From Actinopolyspora mortivallis DSM 44261 (lineage in GTDB: Bacteria > Actinomycetota > Actinomycetes > Mycobacteriales > Pseudonocardiaceae), in the NCBI RefSeq assembly GCF_000384035.1, contig NZ_KB913024.1, positions 3,605,899-3,669,898 on the forward strand: a DNA stretch of 64,000 bases. Reading direction: 5' to 3'. A program made the translations under genes and the position numbers. Positions within the stretch are counted from its first letter, which is position 1, and each line of letters starts with the position of its first letter. Below the pieces are notes generated by a model. It was not told the DNA's origin. It did not search any database and saw nothing but the letters and a program-made list of their open reading frames with translations. Shown here piece after piece: positions 36,350 through 44,936 of the stretch.

Positions 36350-36904
36350 TCAGTGTTCGGAGGCGAACTCGACCACCTGGCTGCCGATGGTGTGCAGGGT
36401 CGCGGCGACCTTCTCGTCGGAACACTCCCCCGCCGGCCCCAGGCGGGTGTCGGCCGAGTTGACCGCCGCTCCCAGCGGGGTCGGCCAGCCGCGCAGGGCG
36501 TGGGTCACCGAACGCAGCGCCTGCAGGGTGGTCACGGTCGCCTGCCAGCCGTAGGCGATTCCCACGCATCCCACGGCCCTACCGTGCAGGTAGGGGCGGG
36601 AGTCCTCCCGTAGGTCCTCGACGTAGTCCAGCGCGTTCTTCACCAGACCGGAGATCGTGCCGTGGTAACCGGGCGAGGCCAGCACCACACCGTCGGCCTC
36701 GCGCAGTGCCTCCACGAGCTCCCGCGCGTTCGACACGCGTTCGGTGACCGCCGGATCGTAGAACGGCATGACCAGTCCGCTTCCGGCTATCACGCGGACT
36801 TTGGCCCCGCTGTCCCGCGCCCCGGCCAGTACCGCGTGCAGGGCCCGTTCGGACTGCGAGTCGGCCCGCACCGACCCTCCGACGCCCACTACGGTCACCG
36901 CCAT
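36350..36904 (-). CDS. NADPH-dependent FMN reductase (azoreductase/SsuE-like)
   Basis: A 184-residue flavodoxin-fold protein. The FMN phosphate loop is GVGGSVRADSQSERALHAVL at the N-terminus, and VVLASPGYHGTISGLVKNALDYVEDL is the characteristic SP(x)YHGxxxxxLKN(A)LD motif of the FMN reductase family. Start at ATG 36904 is preferred over GTG 36910 because AGGAAGGA lies 8 nt before it. The neighbouring dps gene follows on the same strand. It may supply reduced flavin to monooxygenases or reduce quinones; the partner is not visible nearby. Confidence 0.92.
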   Translation of the reverse strand: MAVTVVGVGGSVRADSQSERALHAVLAGARDSGAKVRVIAGSGLVMPFYDPAVTERVSNARELVEALREADGVVLASPGYHGTISGLVKNALDYVEDLREDSRPYLHGRAVGCVGIAYGWQATVTTLQALRSVTHALRGWPTPLGAAVNSADTRLGPAGECSDEKVAATLHTIGSQVVEFASEH

Positions 36905-37248
36905 CGACACTGTCCTTCCTCGTCACAGGTGTTGCCCGTGAACCCGTCGGCGAACCACGCAACCCGGTCACGGTGAGCGACCGACCCCGGCTGGCGCCGC
37001 CGCCCGTCCGGGTTCCCGAGCGACCGACCGGGACACGGTATGGGTTGGACCGCACTGGAGGTCAATTGCCCACCACGTGTCTCGCACCACGCACTACCAA
37101 GCGGTAGCCTCCGAGTAGTGCGGATCACAGCACCTTCACCCGCCCGGGGCGGGCCTCCTCCGACGAACCCCGGCGCGGGGTCCGGTTCGCCCGGCCGGGG
37201 CGCCTCCGGTCGCCACGGTCCGTGAGCCCCGGAACGCACGGAGGGAGC
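36905..37248. other. Divergent promoter region with an inverted repeat
   Basis: 344 bp separating the FMN reductase (left) and esterase (right) genes. It includes an 8-bp inverted repeat CGCACTAC...GTAGTGCG (37090-37097 and 37115-37122) with a nested CTACC/GGTAG hairpin, a possible operator or transcription-factor site. The promoters of the two genes should lie here. No further gene is seen. Confidence 0.4.
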
Positions 37249-38373
37249 ATGGACTCCGCATCGCCTCATCCTCGACCGTGGAAAGGTTCATCCGTGTCCC
37301 GACTTCTCGACGCCATCCCACACTCGGTGCAGACACGTGTCCAGTCCACCGTGCTGCACGGCTCGATGCGCCTGCCCCATCCCCTGCTGCGGTTGGTGGC
37401 GGGCGAACCCGCCCGGGTGGACGGCCAGGAACTCGCCGTGGAGGTCCAGGCGCTGCTGCGGCTGCAGGCGCTCGCCGGCCAGGAACGCATGTCCGCCGAC
37501 ACTCCCGAGAAGGCCCGCGCCGCGATGTCCCGCGGGCTGGAGGTGGTGCGCGGCGCTCCCGTCCCCGGTGTCCAGGTGAGCAGGCGCCGCGTCCAGGCAC
37601 GTTCCGGCGAGCGCGACGCCCGGCTGTACCGTCCCACGAACCTCACCGACCCCAGCACGCTGCTGGTGTTCTACCACGGAGGTGGTTGGGTGGTCGGTGA
37701 TCTCGACACCCACGACGAGCTGTGCCGTTTCCTGGCCAAGCACGCCGACATCAGGGTGCTGTCGGTGGACTACCGGCTGGCGCCGGAACACCCCTTCCCG
37801 GCTGCGGTCGAGGACGCCGTGGACGCCTACGAGTACGTGTTGGACAACGCCGAGGACCTGGGATCCAGCCCGGACTCCGTCGCGGTCGGCGGGGACAGCG
37901 CGGGCGGCAACCTGGCCGCCATGGTCGCCCAGCACGCGCTCGCCAACGGGCTCAAGAGCCCGGTGTTGCAGTTCCTGCTCTACCCGGCCGTGGACGCCAG
38001 CACCCGCAGGCGCTCCCGCGAGCTGTTCGGCAACGGCTTCCTGCTCACCGACGAGGACATGGACTGGTTCATGGACATGTACCAGCCGGACCGGGACGCC
38101 CGCGCCGACCCGCGGCTGTCGGTGCTGTTGAACGAGGAACTGGAGGGACTGGCCCCGACCGTGCTGGTCACCGCAGGGTTCGACCCACTGCGGGACGAGG
38201 GTGAGGAGTACGGCCGGCGGCTGGCCGAAGCCGGGGTACCGGTGGTGTCCCGACGTTTCCCCGACCTGATCCACGGCTTCGCCAACCTGTTCGGGGCGAG
38301 CCCCCGGCTGCGGGAGGCCATGTTCGAGACCGTGGGACACCTGCGCGCGGGGCTGGCTCTGCGCTCCTGCTGA
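37249..38373 (+). CDS. Alpha/beta hydrolase, hormone-sensitive lipase (GDXG) family
   Basis: About 374 residues, a carboxylesterase of the HSL family. The oxyanion motif HGGG is in VFYHGGGWVVGDLDTHD, the nucleophile Ser in VGGDSAGGNLAA (GDSAGG), the Asp in GFDPLRDEGEEY and the His in DLIHGFANLF. The start at ATG 37249 follows GGAGGGAGC; GTG 37294 (VSRLLDAIP) with GGAAAGG upstream is an alternative. The N-terminal about 100 residues form a helical cap. Substrate unknown; actinobacterial homologues hydrolyse lipid or xenobiotic esters. Confidence 0.92.
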   Translation: MDSASPHPRPWKGSSVSRLLDAIPHSVQTRVQSTVLHGSMRLPHPLLRLVAGEPARVDGQELAVEVQALLRLQALAGQERMSADTPEKARAAMSRGLEVVRGAPVPGVQVSRRRVQARSGERDARLYRPTNLTDPSTLLVFYHGGGWVVGDLDTHDELCRFLAKHADIRVLSVDYRLAPEHPFPAAVEDAVDAYEYVLDNAEDLGSSPDSVAVGGDSAGGNLAAMVAQHALANGLKSPVLQFLLYPAVDASTRRRSRELFGNGFLLTDEDMDWFMDMYQPDRDARADPRLSVLLNEELEGLAPTVLVTAGFDPLRDEGEEYGRRLAEAGVPVVSRRFPDLIHGFANLFGASPRLREAMFETVGHLRAGLALRSC

Positions 38374-39238
38374 GGCGAGTGAGTCCTCGGTCACGGGGAG
38401 TCCGGTTCCGGCGGTCCGCCAGAAGGCCGTTTCCGGCCCGGACTCCGCCCTCCGGCTTACGAGTGTTTCCGGAAGGTCTGCCTCCACACCGAAGAAAACG
38501 ATTTCCGTTCTCGCCGGAAAACATTTATTCACGGAAAACATGTGATCAACACACCTTTCCGGCGAGTACCGCGCCGTGCTTTCCGACTCCCACGAGGTAA
38601 ACGAACGGAAACACACGAAGAAATCCGAAATTCTGATCGACACGGTTCCGGATCATCGCTCAACCCATCCGGAACTCTCGGCACCCTCCGTGATTTCCCG
38701 ACGCGTTCCGACATCGAGGACCAGCCGTCGCCCCTTCCGAGTGAACCGATCCGCACGCCGGGAAGCGAAACCGACCGCGGGATCCGGTCACGACCGGACC
38801 GCCACCCTCCGAAACCCACTGACCACGTTTCCGTGAGCAACCGGAAACCGAACGCGCCGACGGAGAACGGAACAACAACCGGGGACGCAGCGCACGTGCC
38901 TACCACCCGGGGTCACCGGAACGACACGTCCAGCCACGAAGAGGGGGACGTGAGGGTCCACTTCCGCCTCTCGTCGAGACACTCCCCCACCGTTCCTGCC
39001 GCCCCTCCCGGGGACCGGTTTGACACCGATGATCGTGTGGGGCTCAATGAGGTAGCACTCTGACCGTGGAAACGGGGGTGGTACGGAGAATACTCACGCC
39101 TCGGACAACCTCGCCGAAACTCGAACATCCGAAGAGGATTCTCACTTACTGTACTCGACTCCATCGCGATCGGGTTACTCTCCGAATACGGAGCCAACAA
39201 GTTTCGAGCGTTGACCGTTCCATGTCGTAAGGAATGCG
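38374..39238. other. 865-bp spacer at the boundary between conserved chromosome and the phenazine cluster
   Basis: No gene is supported. Relatively AT-rich pockets (for example AACATTTATTCACGG at about 38522-38536) stand out from the 70% GC surroundings. Its right part, including TTACTGTACTCG near 39145, should carry the SARP promoter. Open frames in it lack ribosome sites and normal codon bias. The region separates the esterase from the SARP gene and marks where accessory genes begin. Confidence 0.5.
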
Positions 39239-42200
39239 ATGACCACAACGTCCGCGTCCGGATCCCTACCGCCCGACACGAGCGATCGTGTGATTGAGGA
39301 CACGGTGGAACAGGGGCTGGCGTTCGACGTTCTCGGCTCCCTCGAAATCAGACACAACGGGGAACCCGTACCCCTGACCGGAGTAATCAAGAAACGTCTG
39401 CTGGCCATACTGCTGCTGGAGGCGGGGCGTGTGGTCCCCGTATCGCGTCTGGTGGAAACCGCCTGGGAAACCTCCGCACCGGAAACGGCGTTCCACCAGG
39501 TGCGCAAAACAATGGCGGAACTACGCCGCCGCATCCCCGGTGGGGAATCGGTGATCCTGACGTCCGGCCCCGGCTATCGGGTCGACCTCGACGAGAACCA
39601 GCTGGACCTGCTGCGGTACCGGCGCCTGCTGCGCCACGGGCACGCCGCGTTGGAGGCCGCGGACAACGACAGGGCCGCGCACCTGCTGCGCACGGCGTTG
39701 CGACTGTGGCGAGGACCAGTGCTGGACGGCGAGGGCGGTCCCGTCATCGAGGCGGTCTCCAACACGCTCCAGGAACAGCGCCTGGACACCGCGGAACGCC
39801 TGTACGGACTCCTGGCGGACACGGGGGAGGCGGCCTCCGCGCTCGACGAGCTGCGTTCGCTCGTGGAGGAGAACCCACTGCGCGAGAACCTGCGTGGCCA
39901 GCTCATGCTGACGCTCTACCGAACCGGGCAACAGGCGGCGGCCCTGGAGGAGTTCCGGAGGATCCGGGAGCTACTGGCCGACGAGCTCGGTATCGACCCG
40001 GGCGCCGAACTGTCCGAACTGCACGAACGTATCCTCCGCCAGGACCCCTCACTGGACCCTCCGGAGCAGATGTCCGCGCCGGCGACACCGCGACTGCTCC
40101 CCTACGACATCCCGGAGTTCGTGGGACGGGACCACGAGCTGAACCGGATACGACAGGTCGTGGACCAGGCACGACAGGAAGCACCGACCATCCTCGCCAT
40201 CGACGGCATGGGAGGGAGCGGCAAGACGGCACTGGTCATCCGTGCCGCCCACCAACTCGCCGATCACTACACGGGAGGAGCCCTGTTCATCGACCTCCAG
40301 GGGTTCACCCCGGGCCAGGAGCCGCTCAGTCCCTTCCAGGCCCAGGGAGACCTGCTGGCCATGGTCGGCATCCCCGGCGAACAGATCCCGAACACTCCCA
40401 CGCGGCGGGACGCGCTGTGGCAGAGCTACACCCACGGCCATCCCATGCTGCTCATTCTCGACAACGCGGCCAGCTCGGAACAGGTCCGGCGTCTCGTGCC
40501 CTCCGCCGCGGGCAATCTGGTCCTGGTCACCAGCAGACCACGTCTCACCGGGCTGGAAGGGGCCAACTGGCTCTCACTCGACACGCTCCCCGAACCGGAC
40601 GCCCACGAGATCCTGCGCAGGTCGCTCGGGGAGCAGCGGCTCTCCCGGGAACCCGAGATGGCCGCCGAACTGCTGCGCCTGTGCGGCGGCCTTCCGCTGG
40701 CACTGAGGATCGCGGCGGCCAGGCTGGCCAACCGGCCCCGCTGGACCATCCAGCACCTCGTGGGCAGGCTGCGCAACGACGAACGGCGTCTCAACGAACT
40801 GAACAGCGAGGACAGGGGCATCTCCAGCACGCTGTTCCTGTCGTACCAGTCCATCTCGGACCGCCTGCGCACCGCGTTCCGCCTGTTGGGCCAGCACCCC
40901 GGCCGCTACATCGACGTCTCCGAGGCGGCCGCACTGCTGGACACCGACACCACCGAGGCCGAGGACGTCCTCGAAGCACTCGTCGACGCCCGACTGCTGG
41001 ACTCCGGCGAACCGGGGGTCTACGCCTTCCACGACCTCGTACGCAGTTTCATCCACCGGATGGTACAGAGCGAACACACCCCCGACACTGGCAAAGCCGT
41101 CAAACGTCTGCTCGACTTCTACACGGAGACCTCGGCGGCCGCCTGCGACATGCTTTTCCCCGGCAGGTCCCAGCACAGTGCTCGTGTCCGCCGGGGAGGA
41201 GGCTCCTCCGAACCGTTCGCCGACAAGGACACGGCGCTGGAATGGCTCGACCGGCACCGGGAGAGCCTGCTCGCCGCCGTCGAGCTGACTCGGGAACGGG
41301 ACATCCTGTGGCACCTCGCCTACCTTCCCAGGGAGCTGGGTTTCCACTCCAGCATCCGGGGCTACGACTCCAGCGCCAACCACGCGCTCGAGAAAGGGAT
41401 CGAGGCCTCCCGTGAGCTTGAGGACCCCGAGCTCCTCCGTTTCAACCTCACCAATCTCGCCATGGGCCAGTGGCGACTGGGGCAACTGAAGAAAGCGGTT
41501 TCCCGGTTGGAGGAGGCACGGGACCTGGCGCGTTCCATGGGCGACCGGTGCAGCGAGGCGGAGTGTGTCGCCCGGCTCGGGCAGGCGTACAACAGTCTCG
41601 GTCAGCTCGACCAGGCTCTGCGGATGAGTGAGGAGGCCAACCGGACGGCACGGAACATCGGTTTCACCCGGCTGGACGGTTCCTCACTGAGTACGCTCAG
41701 CCAGGTCAAGACCCGACTCGGACGGCACACAGAGGCCAGGGAGGCGGCCGAGAACGCCCTGGAGGTCTTCGACGCCCTCGGCGAGACCCAACTTTCCATC
41801 AGCACCCTGCTCTACCTGTCGCAGGCACTCGAGGGTCTCGGCCGCTATCCGGAGGCGCTGGAACGGGCGGACGAGGCACTGGAACGGTGCGGGAACCTCT
41901 CCGGCTCCTCCACGGCCCTGCCGCTCGTCCTCGCCCGCCGGGCCGACACCCTGACGTGCATGGAACGTTTCGACGAAGCCGCCGAGGCCTCCACCCAGGC
42001 CCTCGCCGAGACGGCCAACTGCACCAACGACATCCACCGGGCCGCCGTGCACCTCTCGGTCGGATACACCAGTCACGCCCGCGGGGACGACGAGCGAGCG
42101 GAGAACCACCTCGCCATCTGCCACGATATCGCCCACCGTATGGAGTTGCGGTACGAACGGGCCTACGCCCTCCACGGCCTGGCCGAGGTCAAACTGGCCA

Positions 42201-42310
42201 CGGGCGATCTCGACACCGCCGAGAGATGTCGCGAGGAGGTCGTCGCGCTCTTCGCCCTGATGGGCGTGCCGGACCATCCGCCCCCCGCTCCCCGGCGGGG
42301 AGGATCATGA
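39239..42310 (+). CDS. AfsR/SARP-family pathway regulator with NB-ARC and TPR domains
   Basis: A 1023-residue activator. Residues about 20-105 form the OmpR-like winged HTH (FDVLGSLEIRHNGEPVPL, ILTSGPGYRVDLDENQLD), and about 110-265 the bacterial transcriptional activation domain (BTAD). From about 290 there is an NB-ARC ATPase with P-loop IDGMGGSGKTALVIRAA (about 320-336), and from about 690 TPR-like repeats to the end (LGRHTEAREAAENALEVFDALGE). Such proteins integrate a phosphorylation or ligand signal and activate secondary metabolite promoters via direct repeats. It is the leftmost cluster gene and probably its pathway-specific activator. ATG at 39239 follows AAGGA. No TTA codon. Confidence 0.93.
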   Translation: MTTTSASGSLPPDTSDRVIEDTVEQGLAFDVLGSLEIRHNGEPVPLTGVIKKRLLAILLLEAGRVVPVSRLVETAWETSAPETAFHQVRKTMAELRRRIPGGESVILTSGPGYRVDLDENQLDLLRYRRLLRHGHAALEAADNDRAAHLLRTALRLWRGPVLDGEGGPVIEAVSNTLQEQRLDTAERLYGLLADTGEAASALDELRSLVEENPLRENLRGQLMLTLYRTGQQAAALEEFRRIRELLADELGIDPGAELSELHERILRQDPSLDPPEQMSAPATPRLLPYDIPEFVGRDHELNRIRQVVDQARQEAPTILAIDGMGGSGKTALVIRAAHQLADHYTGGALFIDLQGFTPGQEPLSPFQAQGDLLAMVGIPGEQIPNTPTRRDALWQSYTHGHPMLLILDNAASSEQVRRLVPSAAGNLVLVTSRPRLTGLEGANWLSLDTLPEPDAHEILRRSLGEQRLSREPEMAAELLRLCGGLPLALRIAAARLANRPRWTIQHLVGRLRNDERRLNELNSEDRGISSTLFLSYQSISDRLRTAFRLLGQHPGRYIDVSEAAALLDTDTTEAEDVLEALVDARLLDSGEPGVYAFHDLVRSFIHRMVQSEHTPDTGKAVKRLLDFYTETSAAACDMLFPGRSQHSARVRRGGGSSEPFADKDTALEWLDRHRESLLAAVELTRERDILWHLAYLPRELGFHSSIRGYDSSANHALEKGIEASRELEDPELLRFNLTNLAMGQWRLGQLKKAVSRLEEARDLARSMGDRCSEAECVARLGQAYNSLGQLDQALRMSEEANRTARNIGFTRLDGSSLSTLSQVKTRLGRHTEAREAAENALEVFDALGETQLSISTLLYLSQALEGLGRYPEALERADEALERCGNLSGSSTALPLVLARRADTLTCMERFDEAAEASTQALAETANCTNDIHRAAVHLSVGYTSHARGDDERAENHLAICHDIAHRMELRYERAYALHGLAEVKLATGDLDTAERCREEVVALFALMGVPDHPPPAPRRGGS

Positions 42311-42351
42311 CGGTCCCACCGTCGGGGAACGGGGATTCTTCCGGTCCTCGT

Positions 42352-42447
42352 TCAGCTGTTGCCGTTGTCGGTGGAACCCCACGCCTGCGCCGACACCAGG
42401 GGGGCACCCGCTAACCCGGCCGCACGACCGCCACGTCGCATGTTCAT
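42352..42447 (-). CDS. Possible 31-residue peptide gene
   Basis: A small reading frame starting MNMRRGGRAAGLAGAPLVSA and ending in GNS before TGA. It has a very good ribosome site (AGAGGAG, 8 nt before the ATG) and a signal-like composition: Arg-Arg, a short Ala/Gly/Leu stretch, then a VSAQA|W site like a signal peptidase cut. It converges on the SARP gene with only 41 bp between, and is divergent to the ATP-grasp-like gene. It could be a secreted or regulatory peptide, or chance. Confidence is low because nothing recognised matches it. Confidence 0.4.
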   Translation of the reverse strand: MNMRRGGRAAGLAGAPLVSAQAWGSTDNGNS

Positions 42448-42713
42448 CCGGAAACTCCTCTCCGTCGGGTTTTCCGTTTCCGACAGGAAGACTGCCGAGG
42501 CCCGTTCCCGGGGTGTTCCTCGCGCGACACCGCCTCGTTCCCCCGTCCGCACGGCGGAGCCGCCCTGACACACCACGGGGAGGGGGTCGCGGCGTCAGGG
42601 GCCGCCGGGGCGGCCGTACTTCTCCGGCCGTTTCCCCTCCGGCACACACCGGCGGCACCTCCGAGGGAACCGGAGGGGAACGACGCAGTAAGGAACAACA
42701 GCAGAGTGGAACC

Positions 42714-43727
42714 ATGTCTGGTTCCCGGAAGAGCACGGCGGAGCGAATGCTGCTGGTCATGCCGAGCCACCAGCTCGTGACCAAAGCGGTCGAGGCCGGT
42801 TACCGCCTGTGGACCCTGGGGGATCCGGAACTGGTCGACACGGCCTTCCTCCCTCACCTCAGGGAAGCGTCCGAGAAGCTGCTGCTCACCGACTTCGGGA
42901 ACGAGACCGAGTTACGCAGGGTGGTGGCCCGCACCGTACGAGAAGCCGGGATCACCACCGTCGTGCACTGCACGGGCGGTGCTTCGCTGATGTCCGTGGT
43001 CGAGGAGGCGTGGTGGCTCGGTGCCTATCCGAACCCTCCCGAGACCGTCCGGCGGTTGTGCCTCGACGGCCAACCGCCGTCCCCGGCCGCCCCCCACCTG
43101 GGAGTGGTGACGTTCACTGTGGACTATCAGCACCGGGTGGTCGGCATGACGCAGTACCGCCTCGACAGGTCGCCGCGACGTCTGGTGAACGGATACCTGC
43201 ATCCCGCTCCGCTCGACGACGAGGTCAGGCAGCGGGTGGAGAAGCTGGTTCTGGAGCGGTTGAGCGCGAGTCGCTACCGGTCCGGTGCCGCTTACACGGA
43301 AGTGACGCTCACCGCCGACGGCCCTCGCCTACTCACCTGCCAACCACGTCTTCCTCCCGAGCGTGTTCCCGTCCTGATGGAGGTCGCGGGGGGCTTCGAC
43401 TTCGAAGGGGCGTTCCTGAACGCCCTGTCCGGACGGGTTCCCCACGTACCGCCCGCTCACCAGTACGCCGAGCTCGGATACCTCCTTCTCCCGAAGGGAG
43501 TACTGCTTGGCTACACCGGCACGGAGATCATAGCCGTCACTCCGTGGGTACGGAGAGCTCGCTTCCCGTACAACGTGGGATCACGGATCCCCCACCCCAG
43601 TGAGGAACAGGCGCGGCACGGGTACGTGGTGGTGGAGGGTGACTCCCCGGAACTCACCCACGCGCGTGTCACCCAGGCACGGGCCGATCTGGTCACCGAC
43701 ATCCACCGTCACGGTGAGCCGATGTGA
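42714..43727 (+). CDS. Truncated, degenerate ATP-grasp-like protein
   Basis: A 337-residue protein that begins and ends like carboxylate-amine ligases of the ATP-grasp class (N-terminal ERMLLVMPSHQLVTKAVEAGYRLW; YTEVTLTADGPRLLTCQPRL and EVAGGFDFEGAFLNALSG near residues 200-245). The central segment where ATP-grasp enzymes carry the K-x-x-R and P-loop-like lid is missing, about 80-100 residues short, and the Mg-binding E-x-N(H)xR is replaced (LTCQPR). It is unlikely to be an active ligase; it may be a binding or regulatory remnant. The stop overlaps a GTG of the next gene. One TTA codon at 42912. Confidence 0.7.
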   Translation: MSGSRKSTAERMLLVMPSHQLVTKAVEAGYRLWTLGDPELVDTAFLPHLREASEKLLLTDFGNETELRRVVARTVREAGITTVVHCTGGASLMSVVEEAWWLGAYPNPPETVRRLCLDGQPPSPAAPHLGVVTFTVDYQHRVVGMTQYRLDRSPRRLVNGYLHPAPLDDEVRQRVEKLVLERLSASRYRSGAAYTEVTLTADGPRLLTCQPRLPPERVPVLMEVAGGFDFEGAFLNALSGRVPHVPPAHQYAELGYLLLPKGVLLGYTGTEIIAVTPWVRRARFPYNVGSRIPHPSEEQARHGYVVVEGDSPELTHARVTQARADLVTDIHRHGEPM

Positions 43728-43807
43728 GTGCCTCGGCGTATTCCACAGGACGAACTCCGAACCCCTCGTGCCCGTGGTGCGGAACGCGTTTGCCAGAAGG
43801 AGGCGAA

Positions 43808-44794
43808 ATGATCGAGGCTGGCCCCGCATCCAGCGAACAGGCACCCGAGCACCCGTCCAGAACGGACTCCACTTTCGTTCCGGTCGACGATCTGGTGGAG
43901 GAGGGCTCCCCCAGAACCTCAGGGATCGACCGGAACCACGTGGAACTGCTGGCACAACTCACCGAACCGTTGCCGCCGATCCTCGTGCACCGCCCGACCA
44001 TGAGGGTGCTCGACGGCGGACACCGACTGTGGGCGGCGCGGCGGAACGGGCGGGACACCGTCGAGGTGGTCTACGTCGACGGGACCGAGACGGAGGCCTT
44101 CCTGCTGGCCGTGGAGTCGAACATCAGACACGGTCTGCCCCTGAGCCTGTCCGAACGCAAGGAGGCCGCCGGCAGGATCCTGTCCGTCCATCCCGAATGG
44201 TCCGACCGCGCTATCGCCGTACGGACGGGACTGTCCGGAAAAACGGTCGGAGCGCTGCGTCGCGGACGGGGGGACGAAGGTTCCGGAGCGGACCGACCCG
44301 AGGCACACGTGGGCAGCGACGGCCGGGTCCGCTCGCTGCGTCCCGCCGAAGGGCGATTACGGTGCCGGGACATTCTCATGGAACGTGGGCAACGGGCCTC
44401 ACTGCGTGAGATCGCCAGGGAGGCGGGGGTTTCCGTGGAGACGGTGCGGGACGTGCGGGCGCGGCTGAGCCGTGGGGAGAGCCCACTGCCGGCCGGTACC
44501 CGGAGAAACGGAACCCCCGGTGGAACGCGGCGGGACACCGCTCGGCGGAGTGGCGGAACGGTCGATCCGGCCAGCGGCCTGGACTCACTGAAACAGGACC
44601 CCTCCGTGCGATACAGCGACCAGGGACGCGCCGTCGTCCGATGGCTGGAGACCCACATGATCCGGGAGGAGGAGACGAGCATAGTACGACGTGTCCCCGC
44701 CCACCAGGCCACACGGATCGCCGCGATGGCCCGCGCCTGCGCGGCCTCCTGGGACGAGATAGCCCGCGAACTGGAGCGCGAGGAAAGGACGTGA
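43808..44794 (+). CDS. StrR-type pathway regulator (ParB-like domain plus HTH)
   Basis: A 328-residue StrR/NovG/Tei15*-type activator. The ParB-like domain (FVPVDDLVEEGSPRTSGIDRNHVELLAQL, then PPILVHRPTMRVLDGGHRLWAARRNGRD) is followed by WSDRAIAVRTGLSGKTVGALRR, an HTH, and a second HTH-like (LREIAREAGVSVETVRDVRARL). In streptomycin and glycopeptide clusters such proteins bind GTTCGA-containing palindromes. The ATG at 43808 has a perfect AGAAGGAGG site 5-6 nt upstream. An in-frame GTG at 43724, overlapping the previous stop, would add 28 residues with a zinc-ribbon-like CPWCGTRLP. TTA codon at 44357, so it may pass bldA control to the cluster. Confidence 0.9.
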   Translation: MIEAGPASSEQAPEHPSRTDSTFVPVDDLVEEGSPRTSGIDRNHVELLAQLTEPLPPILVHRPTMRVLDGGHRLWAARRNGRDTVEVVYVDGTETEAFLLAVESNIRHGLPLSLSERKEAAGRILSVHPEWSDRAIAVRTGLSGKTVGALRRGRGDEGSGADRPEAHVGSDGRVRSLRPAEGRLRCRDILMERGQRASLREIAREAGVSVETVRDVRARLSRGESPLPAGTRRNGTPGGTRRDTARRSGGTVDPASGLDSLKQDPSVRYSDQGRAVVRWLETHMIREEETSIVRRVPAHQATRIAAMARACAASWDEIARELEREERT

Positions 44795-44936
44795 ATCACC
44801 CTCCCGGACGGACCGAAGGCCTCAGCCGACGTTCGGGCAGCACACGAGCCGCACACCGTGCGGAACGGACGAACGAACCACACCGGGCCGGTCTCGGCGT
44901 ACCGAACCACCGGATCCCGGGAAAGGAACACGCACG

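Noticed and set aside
38542-39063. 173-residue frame in the spacer before SARP
   Set aside because: No ribosome site, composition unlike coding, no recognisable domain.
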